A stretch of 64,000 nt of DNA. It comes from Streptomyces coacervatus. Lineage in GTDB: Bacteria; Actinomycetota; Actinomycetes; Streptomycetales; Streptomycetaceae. Shown in pieces: positions 18,372 through 26,639 of this stretch (the first letter of the stretch is position 1; the number at the start of each line of letters is the position of its first letter). Location of the stretch: NCBI RefSeq assembly GCF_029223485.1, contig NZ_JARHTP010000014.1, positions 186,001 to 250,000 on the forward strand, written 5' to 3'. Both the position numbers and the translations under genes were made by a program. The notes under the pieces are model-generated. The model was not told where the DNA came from. It did not search any database and saw only the letters and a list, made by a program, of their open reading frames with translations.

Positions 18372-18686
18372 ATGACAACCAGAGAACGAGGTGCCGCGGC
18401 GCTCGTCCGCACAGGCGCCCGGCGCACCGCGGCTGTCGCGGCAGCGATCACGCTCGCGGCCACCGCGGGAGTCTTCGCTCTCACCGGCACCATGCAGGCG
18501 GACGCCGACACCTCGGCAAGCAAGGGCAAGAGCTCAACCGCGAGCAGCAGCTCGACGGACAACTCGTCGAGCAGCTCGTCCTCCTCCAGTGACTCGTCCT
18601 CGTCGAGCAGCGGCTCCAAGTCCTCCTCCAGCGGCCTCACCTCCTCCTCCGGCGGCTCCGTCGACTCCACCTCGGGGGCGTCGTGA
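18372..18686 (+). CDS. Ser-rich exported protein with C-terminal DSTSGAS motif; candidate flavinylation target
   Basis: A 104-residue protein, first gene of the ApbE operon. Residues 1-18 are basic, about 20-42 form one hydrophobic segment (AAITLAATAGVFALTGTM), and the rest is almost entirely Ser with some Gly, Lys, Asp and Thr. It ends with VDSTSGAS. ApbE attaches FMN to a Ser/Thr in motifs of the general form D-x-x-(S/T)-G-A-(S/T), and DSTSGAS fits. No recognisable FMN-binding (PF04205) fold surrounds it, however, and low complexity makes a chance match possible. GGGAGGGG precedes the start. Its TGA overlaps the apbE start (TGATG), so expression is coupled. It may be an unusual minimal flavin carrier or a membrane-anchored linker. 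Confidence 0.6.
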   Translation: MTTRERGAAALVRTGARRTAAVAAAITLAATAGVFALTGTMQADADTSASKGKSSTASSSSTDNSSSSSSSSSDSSSSSSGSKSSSSGLTSSSGGSVDSTSGAS

Positions 18687-19708
18687 TGGGCACGCAGCTG
18701 GAGCCCCGCACCTCGGCCGCCACCGACTGGCGTGCCCTCGGCACCGGCGTCCGGCTGGTCGTCACCGACCGGGCGCTGCTCGACTCCTGCAGCCTGCTCC
18801 TCGCCCGGCACCTCGCCGAGGTCGACGCCGCCTGCAGCCGCTTCCGCGACGACTCGGAACTGGCCGCCCTCGACGAGTCGGCGGGCCGTCCCGTCCGGGT
18901 CAGCCCGCTGCTCGCGGAGGCCCTCGCGGTCGCCCTGCACGCAGCCGGGACGACCGACGGAGCCGTGGACCCCACGGTCGGCTCGGCGATGGATGCCATC
19001 GGCTACGACCGCGACTTCACGCTGGTCCAGGAGGACGACCGCCCGGTACGGCTCAACGTGAAGCGGGTCCCGGGCTGGCGCACCGTGCAGCTCGACCGCG
19101 CGACCGGCACGGTCGCCGTCCCGGCCGGCGTCCGCCTCGACCTGGGCGCCACGGCCAAGGCCTGGGCCGCCGACAAGGCCGCCGCGATGCTCGCCGAGAC
19201 GGCAGGCTGCGGAGTCCTGGTGAGCCTGGGCGGCGACACCGCCGTCGCGGGCGAGCCCCCGGCGGACGGCTGGCAGATCCGCATCCAGGACATCACCGGC
19301 CCGGTGGAGGAAACACCCGCGCAGGGCCCGTACGCCACGGTCGGCCTGCACAGCGGCGGCCTGGCCACATCGGGTACGGCAGCCCGCAACTGGCGCCGCG
19401 GGGGTCAAGACCTCCACCACATCGTCGACCCGGGCACGGGCCTGCCGGTCCGTTCCTCCTGGCGCACGGTCTCGGTCGCTGCGGCCACCTGCGGGGAAGC
19501 CAACGCTGCGACGACGGCAGCCCTGGTGAAGGGCGCGGGCGCGGAACGCTGGCTGACAAGGCGAGGGCTGCCGGCACGTCTGGTGAGCCAGCAGGGCCTG
19601 GTCATCACAACCCCGGGCTGGCCAACCACCCCAAGGGGCGCGGGGCTGCGTCGATCAGCGGCTCCGCCGCGGGGCGCGACCAGCCCCCACCGGGGGACAG
19701 CCGCATGA
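18686..19708 (+). CDS. apbE: ApbE-like FAD:protein FMN transferase
   Basis: A 340-residue ApbE-family protein, which covalently transfers FMN from FAD to Ser/Thr of exported redox proteins using Mg2+. Typical blocks are VDAACSRFRDDSELAAL near residue 45, TDGAVDPTVGSAMDAIGYDRDF, RLDLGATAKAWAADKAA (flavin site), LVSLGGDTAV, and ATSGTAARNW with HHIVDPGTGLPV. No clear signal peptide is present, so it would act in the cytoplasm or be exported by another route. The last 25 or so residues (from TTPRGAGLRRSAAPPRG) are encoded by an interspersed repeat and do not look like ApbE. The stop overlaps the next start (ATGA). Confidence 0.9.
   Translation: MGTQLEPRTSAATDWRALGTGVRLVVTDRALLDSCSLLLARHLAEVDAACSRFRDDSELAALDESAGRPVRVSPLLAEALAVALHAAGTTDGAVDPTVGSAMDAIGYDRDFTLVQEDDRPVRLNVKRVPGWRTVQLDRATGTVAVPAGVRLDLGATAKAWAADKAAAMLAETAGCGVLVSLGGDTAVAGEPPADGWQIRIQDITGPVEETPAQGPYATVGLHSGGLATSGTAARNWRRGGQDLHHIVDPGTGLPVRSSWRTVSVAAATCGEANAATTAALVKGAGAERWLTRRGLPARLVSQQGLVITTPGWPTTPRGAGLRRSAAPPRGATSPHRGTAA
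19632..19698 (+). repeat. Interspersed repeat, copy 2 (in the 3' end of apbE)
   Basis: AAGGGGCGCGGGGCTGCGTC, then CAGCGGCTCCGCCGCGGGGC and GCGACCAGCC, match copies 1, 6 and 7. Here the repeat is coding and supplies the C-terminus of ApbE directly before the next start codon. Confidence 0.75.
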
Positions 19709-20286
19709 CGAGCGAAACCCTCTGGTACGCCAACCGCGCCACGGGAGCCGTCTGCCTCGTCCTCTTCACGGTCGTGGTCCTGCTAGGCATCGCGGTGAAG
19801 CTCCGCGGCAGGATCCCCGGCCTCCCTCGCTTCGGCACGATCAGCCTCCACCGCACCCTCTCCCTCTCCGCCACCGCCTTCCTGGCCCTGCACATCGCAC
19901 TCGCGGTGATCGACAGCTACGTCGACATCACCGTCGTAGATGTCCTGATCCCCTTCGCATCGGACTACCAGCCCCTCTGGCTCGGCCTCGGCACAGTCGC
20001 CGTCGACCTGATGCTGGCGGTACTGATCACCAGCCTGCTCCGCGCCCGGATGGGCCACCGCACCTGGCGCGCCGTCCACTGGCTGGCCTACGCCTCCTGG
20101 CCGGTCGCCCTGATCCACGGCATAGGCATCGGCACGGACACCGGCACCGACTGGATGACCTGGCTGACCATCGCCTGCGTGGGCACGGTCCTCACCGCCG
20201 GAGGCCTCCGCGTGGCGCACTCCGCCCGCACCGCCCGCCGCACCCCCGCCGCCCTTCTCCGCACGGCCGAAGGAGCCCGCTCATGA
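19705..20286 (+). CDS. Ferric-reductase-like transmembrane protein
   Basis: A 193-residue integral membrane protein with about five hydrophobic segments (ATGAVCLVLFTVVVLLGIAV; SATAFLALHIALAVI; LGLGTVAVDLMLAVLITSLL; LAYASWPVALIHGIGIG; LTIACVGTVLTAGGL). Histidines occur in SLHRTLS, LALHIAL, HRTWRAVHWLAY and ALIHGI, consistent with b-type haem ligation in ferric-reductase-like domains. Such proteins pass electrons across the membrane to extracytoplasmic flavins. It is translationally coupled to apbE and to the downstream NuoF-like gene, so it is the probable membrane component of this electron-transfer module. Confidence 0.82.
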   Translation: MTSETLWYANRATGAVCLVLFTVVVLLGIAVKLRGRIPGLPRFGTISLHRTLSLSATAFLALHIALAVIDSYVDITVVDVLIPFASDYQPLWLGLGTVAVDLMLAVLITSLLRARMGHRTWRAVHWLAYASWPVALIHGIGIGTDTGTDWMTWLTIACVGTVLTAGGLRVAHSARTARRTPAALLRTAEGARS

Positions 20287-21041
20287 CCGCCACCTTGCCC
20301 GACCTGTACATGCCCCCGCGGCTGCTCGCCCCCGGCGGCACCCCGGCCGACCTCACGACGCACGAGCAGCGCTACGGGCCACTGTCGTACGGCGACCCGG
20401 CCGCCCTCCTGAGAACCGTCGCCGCAGCCGGCCTCACCGGCCGCGGGGGAGCGGCGTTCCCCGTGCACCGCAAGCTCGCCGCGGTCGCCGAGTCCGGTCG
20501 CCGCACCGGCCGTACTCCCGTCGTCGTCGCCAACGGCGCGGAGGGTGAGCCCGCCAGCCGCAAGGACAAGACGCTGCTGGCGCTGTCGCCGCACCTCGTC
20601 CTGGACGGAATCCAGGTGGCGGCCAGGGCGGTCGGTGCGGCGCAGGCGTACCTTGCGGTCGAGGAGGGCGCGTCCTACCTGGAGTCGGCCCTCGCCGCCC
20701 TCCCCACCGACCGCTGCGGCCTCGCCGAAACCGCCCGCGTCCTGCGCTACCTGGCCCTCCAGTCGGCAGGCCAGTGCGGCCCCTGCCTCAACGGCCTCCC
20801 GCGCATCGCCACGGCCTTCCGGACCCTGGCCACTCCTGGCCCCCAGGGCACCACCCGCACCGACGTCGCCCGCTGGTCCGGCCTCGTCGAGGGCCGCGGC
20901 GCCTGCCACCACCCCGACGGCACGGTCCGCCTGGTACGCAGCGCGCTGACCACCTTCGCGTCCGAACTCGACGCCCACGCAAGGGGGTTGTGCACGGCTA
21001 CCGACCGCACGCCCTTGCTGCCCGTACCTCAGGAGGCCTGA
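20283..21041 (+). CDS. NuoF/RnfC-like flavin and Fe-S protein, internally shortened
   Basis: A 252-residue protein. The N-terminal half has the FMN/NAD-site blocks AAGLTGRGGAAFPVHRKLAAV and VVANGAEGEPASRKDKTLLAL. The C-terminal half has the [4Fe-4S] block SAGQCGPCLNGLPRIA with a later cysteine in GRGACHHPDG. In full-length relatives (roughly 400 residues or more) a soluble-ligand-binding SLBB region separates these halves. Here LESALAALP runs directly into TDRCGLAETARVLRYLA, so about 150-180 residues are missing in frame. It could still shuttle electrons from NAD(P)H or ferredoxin to the membrane protein, but function is uncertain. The start overlaps the previous stop. Confidence 0.8.
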   Translation: MTATLPDLYMPPRLLAPGGTPADLTTHEQRYGPLSYGDPAALLRTVAAAGLTGRGGAAFPVHRKLAAVAESGRRTGRTPVVVANGAEGEPASRKDKTLLALSPHLVLDGIQVAARAVGAAQAYLAVEEGASYLESALAALPTDRCGLAETARVLRYLALQSAGQCGPCLNGLPRIATAFRTLATPGPQGTTRTDVARWSGLVEGRGACHHPDGTVRLVRSALTTFASELDAHARGLCTATDRTPLLPVPQEA

Positions 21042-21042
21042 C

Positions 21043-21252
21043 ATGGACCAGCGAATCGACATCGACTGGACGTCCTGCCAGGGCCACGGCCTGTGCGCGG
21101 AACTCCTACCCGAACACATCACCCTGGACGAGTGGGGCTACCCCCAGGTCGACGGAACACCCGTCCCCGCGAGAACAGTGAAGCGAGCCCGCAGAGCAGC
21201 ATCAGACTGCCCGGCCCTAGCTGTGAAACTGACGGTGCGTGGAGCGCCCTGA
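21043..21252 (+). CDS. Small ferredoxin (probable [3Fe-4S] type)
   Basis: A 69-residue acidic protein with the cysteine spacing C-x5-C (SCQGHGLCAELLP) near the N-terminus and a distal CP in SDCPALAV. The missing second cysteine of the first group, replaced by His or Gly, is typical of actinobacterial [3Fe-4S] ferredoxins. It follows the NuoF-like gene by one base and completes the five-gene electron-transfer operon. It probably delivers electrons to the NuoF-like or membrane component. Confidence 0.88.
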   Translation: MDQRIDIDWTSCQGHGLCAELLPEHITLDEWGYPQVDGTPVPARTVKRARRAASDCPALAVKLTVRGAP

Positions 21253-21290
21253 AGGGGCGCGGGGAACTGCGCGATCAACCCCCACACACC
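21249..21290 (+). repeat. Interspersed repeat, copy 3 (short)
   Basis: CTGAAGGGGCGCGGGGAACT then GCGCGATCAACC is the 5' part of the repeat family, beginning at the ferredoxin stop codon. Confidence 0.65.
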
Positions 21291-21330
21291 CGCAGTCCGA
21301 AAACAACGCACACGCCCGAGCTGAACCGCC

Positions 21331-22335
21331 CTAAACATCCGCCCAGAAATCCATCGGCACCCGCCCAGCAATACGGCCCCGCTCATCCAGCAGGCACCCC
21401 CCAAGCTTCACCGCCCGCAAAGTAACCGCCCGATCCACAATCTCCAGCCGCGACAACTTCCCCACCATCTCGCTCTCCAGCCCCACCGCATCGGCAGGAG
21501 ACCGCAGCCACACACCAACCAAGAGATTGGCAGTGCCGCTCACAGCGGCGCACATCCGCACTTCGGGCAACCTCCCCAACGCCCGTGCCGACCGCTCCAG
21601 TTGATCCGGCGGCACCCGCAGCCATAGCAGCATGGTCACCGGCGCCGGGGACAGCGACCGCGCAACCTCGCAGCGCAGCCGGATCACCCCGCCCGCCAGG
21701 GCCCCGTTCAGATGACGGCGAACCGTGCTGGCGCCGACGCCGAGCCGCTCGGCCAGTTCGGCGTGCGCGGCCCGCGGGTTCTCCCCGAGGGCGAGCAGCA
21801 GGGCCCGGTCCAGCTCGCCGAAGCGGGGCGGCCCGGCCGGGGACGGGGGCGCGGCCGCGGCGAGTGTGCCGCGCTGACTGCTCGAGATCGCCCGCAGCTG
21901 CCAGCGGCTGCCCTCGGTGTACAGGTGGGGCGCCACCAGGGGCCGAGTCGCCACGACCCCCGGCAGCCCCGACAGCCGGTCCACGACATACCGCGACACC
22001 GCCCTCAGGTCGGCCGCCACCAGGTGCACCATCAGATCGCAGGGCCCGGCGACATGGTCGACGGCCACCACATGCGGGTCGGCAGCCACCTGCCGCGCCA
22101 CCCGTACGGCCGCGCCGGGCGCACAGTCGACCTGGACGAAGGCGAAGACCAGCTGCCCCCCGACCGTGTGGCCCGGATAGGCGGTCAGCCAGGCCTCGCG
22201 CCGCTCGACCAGCCGCTCCCAGTGCCGGGCGACCGTCACCGGGCCGACGCCCAACGCCCGCCCGATCAGCGACCAGGGGGCGCGGGGGCTGATCTGGAGG
22301 GCGTTGACCAGAGCGAGGTCGGTTTCGGACAGCAT
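21331..22335 (-). CDS. Lrp/AsnC-family regulator with two HTH and two ligand-binding segments
   Basis: A 334-residue protein about twice the usual Lrp length. It holds two tandem AsnC-type modules: HTH one at residues 1-50 (ETDLALVNALQISPRAPWSLIGRALGV), a RAM-like segment (VFAFVQVDCAPGAAVRVARQV), then HTH two near residue 180 (ELDRALLLALGENPRAAHAELAERLGV), then a second RAM-like segment (VTMLLWLRVPPDQLERSARALG). It is transcribed away from the M20 peptidase operon and probably regulates it in response to an amino acid or peptide. An inverted repeat at 22413-22433 is a candidate site. Confidence 0.88.
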   Translation of the reverse strand: MLSETDLALVNALQISPRAPWSLIGRALGVGPVTVARHWERLVERREAWLTAYPGHTVGGQLVFAFVQVDCAPGAAVRVARQVAADPHVVAVDHVAGPCDLMVHLVAADLRAVSRYVVDRLSGLPGVVATRPLVAPHLYTEGSRWQLRAISSSQRGTLAAAAPPSPAGPPRFGELDRALLLALGENPRAAHAELAERLGVGASTVRRHLNGALAGGVIRLRCEVARSLSPAPVTMLLWLRVPPDQLERSARALGRLPEVRMCAAVSGTANLLVGVWLRSPADAVGLESEMVGKLSRLEIVDRAVTLRAVKLGGCLLDERGRIAGRVPMDFWADV

Positions 22336-22412
22336 GGCGGATCCTTCGGATTCGGGGCCCCTGAACGGCGTATTCCGCCAATTCCCGCGCGACGCCGCGC
22401 TGCCCTCTCATC

Positions 22413-22433
22413 ATTGCCGACCACGTGGGCAAT
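22413..22433. promoter_or_regulatory. Candidate AsnC/Lrp operator
   Basis: ATTGCC and GGCAAT form an inverted repeat with a 9-base spacer in the gap between the divergent regulator and peptidase genes. Support is positional only. Confidence 0.45.
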
Positions 22434-22478
22434 ACACGCGACAAGTGGTGCACGGGTGACACGGGTGAGGGGAGAGGG

Positions 22479-23720
22479 ATGAGTCTGCGAGACGATGCGC
22501 GTGAACTCCAGGGTGAACTGGCCGTCCTGCGCCGGGCGTTGCACCGGGAACCGGAGATCGGACTGCAGCTGCCGCGCACGCAGGAGAAGGTGCTGGCCGC
22601 ACTGGACGGACTGCCGCTGGAGATCAGCACCGGCAGCTCGCTGTCCTCGGTCACCGCCGTTCTGCGCGGCGGCGCCCCCGAGGCCCGGCCCGGCCCCGTC
22701 GTGCTGCTGCGCGGTGACATGGACGCCCTGCCCGTCACCGAGCGCACCGGTGCGGAGTTCACCTCCCGCATCGACGGCGCCATGCACGCCTGCGGCCACG
22801 ACCTGCACACCGCAGGTCTGGTCGGCGCCGCCCGGCTGCTCGCCGACCGGCGCGAAAGCCTCGCCGGGGACGTGGTGTTCATGTTCCAGCCCGGGGAGGA
22901 GGGCTGGGACGGCGCCGGGCACATGGTCGAGGAGGGTGTGCTGCAGGCGGCGGGCCGCCCGGTCGACGCCGCCTACGGACTGCACGTCAGCTCGTCGTCG
23001 TACCCGACCGGCGTCTTCGCCTCCCGCCCCGGCCCGCTGATGGCGGCCTCCGCGGGCCTGCACGTCCGCGTGGTCGGCGCCGGCGGCCACGGCTCGCGCC
23101 CGCACGCCGCCCTCGACCCGATCCAGGCGGCCTGCGAGATGGTCACCGCGCTGCAGACGATGGTCACCCGCCGCTTCGACGTCTTCGACCCGGTCGTGGT
23201 CACCGTCGGCGTCTTCCATGCCGGCACCCGGCGCAACGTCATCCCCGACGACGCCTCCTTCGAGGCGACGGTGCGCACCTTCTCCGCCACCGCCGCGGAA
23301 CGCGCCGCCGAGGTCGCCGTACGCCTCTGCCAGGACATCGCCACCGCCCACGGCCTCACCGCCGAGGTCGACTTCGTGCCCGAATACCCGGTCACCGTCA
23401 ACGACACCGCCGAGCACGACTTCCTCGCCTCCACCGTCCGCGAGGCCTTTGGGGAGGAGCGCTTCGAGCCGCTCGCCGACCCGATCACCGGCTCGGAGGA
23501 CTTCTCCCGGGTCCTGGACCGGGTGCCGGGCGCCTTCGTCTTCCTCGGCGCCGACGCCACCGGTGACCCGGAGACCGCGCCCAGCAACCACTCCCCGCTC
23601 GCCGCCTTCGACGACGGAGTGCTGTCCGACGCGGCCGCCCTGCTCGCCGAACTCGCCGTCCGCCGCCTCGACAGTCTCGACCGTCTCGCCAAGGAGGTTC
23701 CGTGCGCCCCTACCACCTGA
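22479..23720 (+). CDS. M20-family amidohydrolase/peptidase (hippurate hydrolase-like)
   Basis: A 413-residue metallohydrolase of the M20D group that cleaves N-acyl amino acids or dipeptides. Visible are the metal-binding blocks LLRGDMDALPV, AMHACGHDLHTA, FMFQPGEEGWDGAGHM and, near the C-terminus, ITGSEDFS and PSNHSPLAAFDD, plus the dimerisation lid GAGGHGSRPHAALDPI. The start at 22479 follows GAGGGGAGAGGG. It heads an operon with DUF3311, a sodium:solute symporter and an amidohydrolase, which suggests uptake and breakdown of an N-acylated amino acid or small peptide. Confidence 0.9.
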   Translation: MSLRDDARELQGELAVLRRALHREPEIGLQLPRTQEKVLAALDGLPLEISTGSSLSSVTAVLRGGAPEARPGPVVLLRGDMDALPVTERTGAEFTSRIDGAMHACGHDLHTAGLVGAARLLADRRESLAGDVVFMFQPGEEGWDGAGHMVEEGVLQAAGRPVDAAYGLHVSSSSYPTGVFASRPGPLMAASAGLHVRVVGAGGHGSRPHAALDPIQAACEMVTALQTMVTRRFDVFDPVVVTVGVFHAGTRRNVIPDDASFEATVRTFSATAAERAAEVAVRLCQDIATAHGLTAEVDFVPEYPVTVNDTAEHDFLASTVREAFGEERFEPLADPITGSEDFSRVLDRVPGAFVFLGADATGDPETAPSNHSPLAAFDDGVLSDAAALLAELAVRRLDSLDRLAKEVPCAPTT

Positions 23721-23899
23721 TCCCCGCCGTACCCGCCCTGGGGCTGGTCCTCATGCCGTTCCTGCCGTTCGTCAACACCGACGGGCTGTGGTTCGGCCTG
23801 CCCCGGATGCTCGTGTGGGGCGCGGTGTGGTGCGTGATGTGCACACCCGCGCTGCTCCTCACGGAGCGCCTCATGAACCGTGAGGAGACCGACAAGTGA
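23702..23899 (+). CDS. DUF3311 small membrane protein
   Basis: A 65-residue protein with two hydrophobic segments (YHLIPAVPALGLVLMPFLPF and MLVWGAVWCVMCTPALLL). DUF3311 proteins are regularly encoded just before SSS-family symporters and are thought to be accessory subunits. It starts at GTG inside the end of the M20 gene and overlaps the symporter start by four bases, so translation of all three is coupled. Confidence 0.85.
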   Translation: MRPYHLIPAVPALGLVLMPFLPFVNTDGLWFGLPRMLVWGAVWCVMCTPALLLTERLMNREETDK

Positions 23900-25347
23900 C
23901 GACGATCCTGGTCATGACCTTCACCGGTATCGCGCTGATCGGCGTCCTCGGTTTCGTCGGCCGCCGCAAGCCCGCCGCCGACCTCTCCGAATGGGCCGTG
24001 GGAGGAAGGAACTTCGGCGCGGTCAGCATGTGGTTCCTGCAGGCCGGCGAGGTGTTCACCACCTTCACCTTTCTCGGCATGGCAGGCCTGGCCTTCAGTG
24101 GCGGAGTGGCGGCCCTCTACGCCCTCCCGTACGTCCCCATCGGCTACATGGTGCTGTTCTTCCTCGCCAAGCGGCTGTGGTCGCTCGGCAAGGAGCGCGG
24201 CTATCTCACCCAGGGCGACTACCTGGAGGACCGCTACGACAGCAGGCTGCTCGGCACGGTGGCGGCCGTCCTCGGCGTCGTCTTCGTGCTGCCGTACCTC
24301 CAACTCCAGATCACCGGCCTGGGGTTGATCGTGCAGCTGGTCACCGGCGACTCGGCGTCCGGCACACTCAGCATGATCATCGGCTCTGCCCTGGTCGTGG
24401 CCTTCGTGCTCTGGGCGGGCCTGCACGGCGTGGCGATGACGTCGTACTTCAAGGACGTCGTGATGCTGGTCGTCCTCGCCGTGCTCCTCATCGCGATCCC
24501 CGCCCACTTCACCGGCGGAGTGACGGCGATGTTCCACCGCATCGACAGACTGCACCCCGAGATGCTGACCATCCACTCCGGCCCCGCCGACCGGGTCTGG
24601 TTCACCACCAGCATGCTGGTCAGCATGATCGGCGTCGGCCTGATGTGCCTGCCGCACGCCTGGCCGGCCGTGATGTCCGCCCGCGACCCCAAGGTGCTGC
24701 GCCGCAACTACACCTGGATGCCGCTGTACGAACTCTGCCTCCTGATGCCCATCGTCGTCGGCTTCGCCGCCGTCCTCGTGCTCAAGCCGGGCACCCCGGC
24801 CAACGGCATCCTGCTGACGCTCAGCAAGCAGGTGCTGCCGACGTGGGCGACTGGCCTGGTCGTGGTCGCGGCCATCGCGACGGCCATGGTGCCGGCGGCA
24901 GGCATCCTGATCGGCATCTCGTCCCTGGTGGCCCGCAACATCGCACGGGTGCGGGACGAGCGGAAGCAGCTCTGGATCAACCACGGCACAGTGGTGGCCG
25001 CCTGCGGCCTCTCCCTGCTCCTCGCCATCTACCGCCCGGACCTGCTGGCCAACCTCCTCCTGCTCACCTACAGCGGCACGGTCCAGCTCGCCCCCGCCAT
25101 CGCCCTGGGCTTCCTGGCCCGTCGCCCGGTGGGCAAGGTCCCCGTCCTGGCGGGACTCTTCGTCGGGGAACTGGTCGTCATCTGGCTGACGTTCTGGCAG
25201 AAGGGCCTGACCGGGAACGTCAACGTCGGCCTGGTGGGTCTGGGCGCGAACATCGTCGTGCTCGCCCTCGCGGCAGCCGCGGAGCGCGTGACCCGCAAGC
25301 CCTCTCCCGAACCGGAGAGCGACGAGTCCGTGGCAGTGACCGCATGA
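23896..25347 (+). CDS. Sodium:solute symporter (SSS family)
   Basis: A 483-residue integral membrane transporter with about 13 hydrophobic segments. SSS-type features include LSEWAVGGRNFGAVSMWFLQAGEVFTTF near residue 35 (substrate and Na+ site region), YLTQGDYLEDRYDSR, and the later helices WATGLVVVAAIATAMVPAAGILIGISSLVARNI. It probably imports a carboxylate, amino acid or peptide-like compound degraded by the flanking hydrolases. The start is GTG overlapping the DUF3311 stop. The substrate cannot be named from sequence. Confidence 0.9.
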   Translation: MTTILVMTFTGIALIGVLGFVGRRKPAADLSEWAVGGRNFGAVSMWFLQAGEVFTTFTFLGMAGLAFSGGVAALYALPYVPIGYMVLFFLAKRLWSLGKERGYLTQGDYLEDRYDSRLLGTVAAVLGVVFVLPYLQLQITGLGLIVQLVTGDSASGTLSMIIGSALVVAFVLWAGLHGVAMTSYFKDVVMLVVLAVLLIAIPAHFTGGVTAMFHRIDRLHPEMLTIHSGPADRVWFTTSMLVSMIGVGLMCLPHAWPAVMSARDPKVLRRNYTWMPLYELCLLMPIVVGFAAVLVLKPGTPANGILLTLSKQVLPTWATGLVVVAAIATAMVPAAGILIGISSLVARNIARVRDERKQLWINHGTVVAACGLSLLLAIYRPDLLANLLLLTYSGTVQLAPAIALGFLARRPVGKVPVLAGLFVGELVVIWLTFWQKGLTGNVNVGLVGLGANIVVLALAAAAERVTRKPSPEPESDESVAVTA

Positions 25348-26564
25348 GCGAGCAAGGACTCCGTACGGTCTTCACGGGCGGCCTCGTCTTCGACGGCACC
25401 GGCGCCGATCCGGCCCCCGCCGACGTGGTCGTGGCCGACGGCCGCATAGTCGACGTGGGGCCGGGCCTGGACGGCGACACCCACGTCGACTGCACGGGCC
25501 GCACCCTCCTGCCGGGCCTGTTCGACTGCCACGTCCACCTCACACTCAACGGCATAGGCCTGCTGGGGGCGTTGCAGAAGCCCTTCTCGTACCAGTTCTT
25601 CGAAGCGGCGGTGAATCTGCGCCGCACCCTCGAAGCCGGCATCACCACGGTCCGCGACGCGGCGGGCGCCGACCTGGGCGTCAAACAGGCGGTCGAGGAC
25701 GGTCTGGTCCCCGGCCCCCGCGTCCAGATCTCCATCGGCCTGATCAGCCAGACCGGCGGCCACGGCGACAACTGGATGCCCTCGGGCAACTGCGCCGGCC
25801 TCGCGGTCCCGCACCCGGGCCGCCCACCGGCGATCGCGGACGGCCCGGACGAGCTGCGCCGCACGGCCCGCACACTGCTGAGGGCAGGGGCGGAGGTGTT
25901 GAAGGTCTGCACGACGGGCGGCGTCCTCTCCCCGCGCGACGACCCCAGACACAGCCAGTTCACCCCACCCGAACTGGACGTCCTGGTCGCCGAGGCCACC
26001 GCCCAGGGCCGCTACGTCATGGCCCACGCCCAGGGCGCAGGGGGCATCAAGAACGCGGTCCGAGCCGGAGTCCGCTCCATCGAACACGGCATCCACCTCG
26101 ACGACGAGGCAATCGACCTGATGCTCCAGCGCGGCACCTGGCTGGTCCCCACCCTGATCGCCCCGGTGGCGGTGATCCGCGCGGCCGAATCCGGCATCCA
26201 GATCCCCGAGGCCATGGTCCGGAAGGCGAGGGAGGTCGCCGAGACCCACGCCGATTCGGTACGCCGGGCGGCAGCGGCGGGCGTCCCCATAGCCATGGGC
26301 ACGGACAGCGGCATCGGCCCGCACGGCAGCAACTTGGACGAGCTTCCACTGATGGAGGCGTGCGGCATGAGTTCCGGCCAGGTCCTCGCAGCGGCCACGT
26401 CGTCCTCGGCCCGCCTCCTCGGCTACGACGACCTGGGCGTCCTGGAGCCGGGCCGCCGCGCCGATTTGGTGCTGGTCGAAGGCGACGCGTACGACCTGAC
26501 GGCGCTGCCCGACAACATCACGGAGGTATGGAAGGAAGGGGTGCAAGTAGCGATGGGGAAGTGA
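25344..26564 (+). CDS. Imidazolonepropionase-like amidohydrolase
   Basis: A 406-residue amidohydrolase-superfamily enzyme with a binuclear metal site. Visible are FDCHVHL near residue 60 (HxH), the probable carbamylated lysine in EVLKVCTTGG, metal histidines in MAHAQG and SIEHGIHL, and the catalytic Asp in MGTDSGIG. It resembles Xaa-Pro dipeptidase-like members that hydrolyse peptide or amide bonds. The start overlaps the symporter stop (ATGA). As last gene of the operon it probably acts on the imported compound after, or in place of, the M20 enzyme. Confidence 0.88.
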   Translation: MSEQGLRTVFTGGLVFDGTGADPAPADVVVADGRIVDVGPGLDGDTHVDCTGRTLLPGLFDCHVHLTLNGIGLLGALQKPFSYQFFEAAVNLRRTLEAGITTVRDAAGADLGVKQAVEDGLVPGPRVQISIGLISQTGGHGDNWMPSGNCAGLAVPHPGRPPAIADGPDELRRTARTLLRAGAEVLKVCTTGGVLSPRDDPRHSQFTPPELDVLVAEATAQGRYVMAHAQGAGGIKNAVRAGVRSIEHGIHLDDEAIDLMLQRGTWLVPTLIAPVAVIRAAESGIQIPEAMVRKAREVAETHADSVRRAAAAGVPIAMGTDSGIGPHGSNLDELPLMEACGMSSGQVLAAATSSSARLLGYDDLGVLEPGRRADLVLVEGDAYDLTALPDNITEVWKEGVQVAMGK

Positions 26565-26570
26565 GACGCC

Positions 26571-26615
26571 CTCAAGGGGCGCGGGGAACTGCGCGACCAG
26601 CCACAACGAACCCGC
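26571..26615 (+). repeat. Interspersed repeat, copy 4 (short)
   Basis: CTCAAGGGGCGCGGGGAACT then GCGCGACCAGCCACAAC lies seven bases after the amidohydrolase stop, in a convergent gap. It matches copies 3, 5 and 8. Confidence 0.65.
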
Positions 26616-26639
26616 ACCCCGCAACGAACCGCAAGCCCC

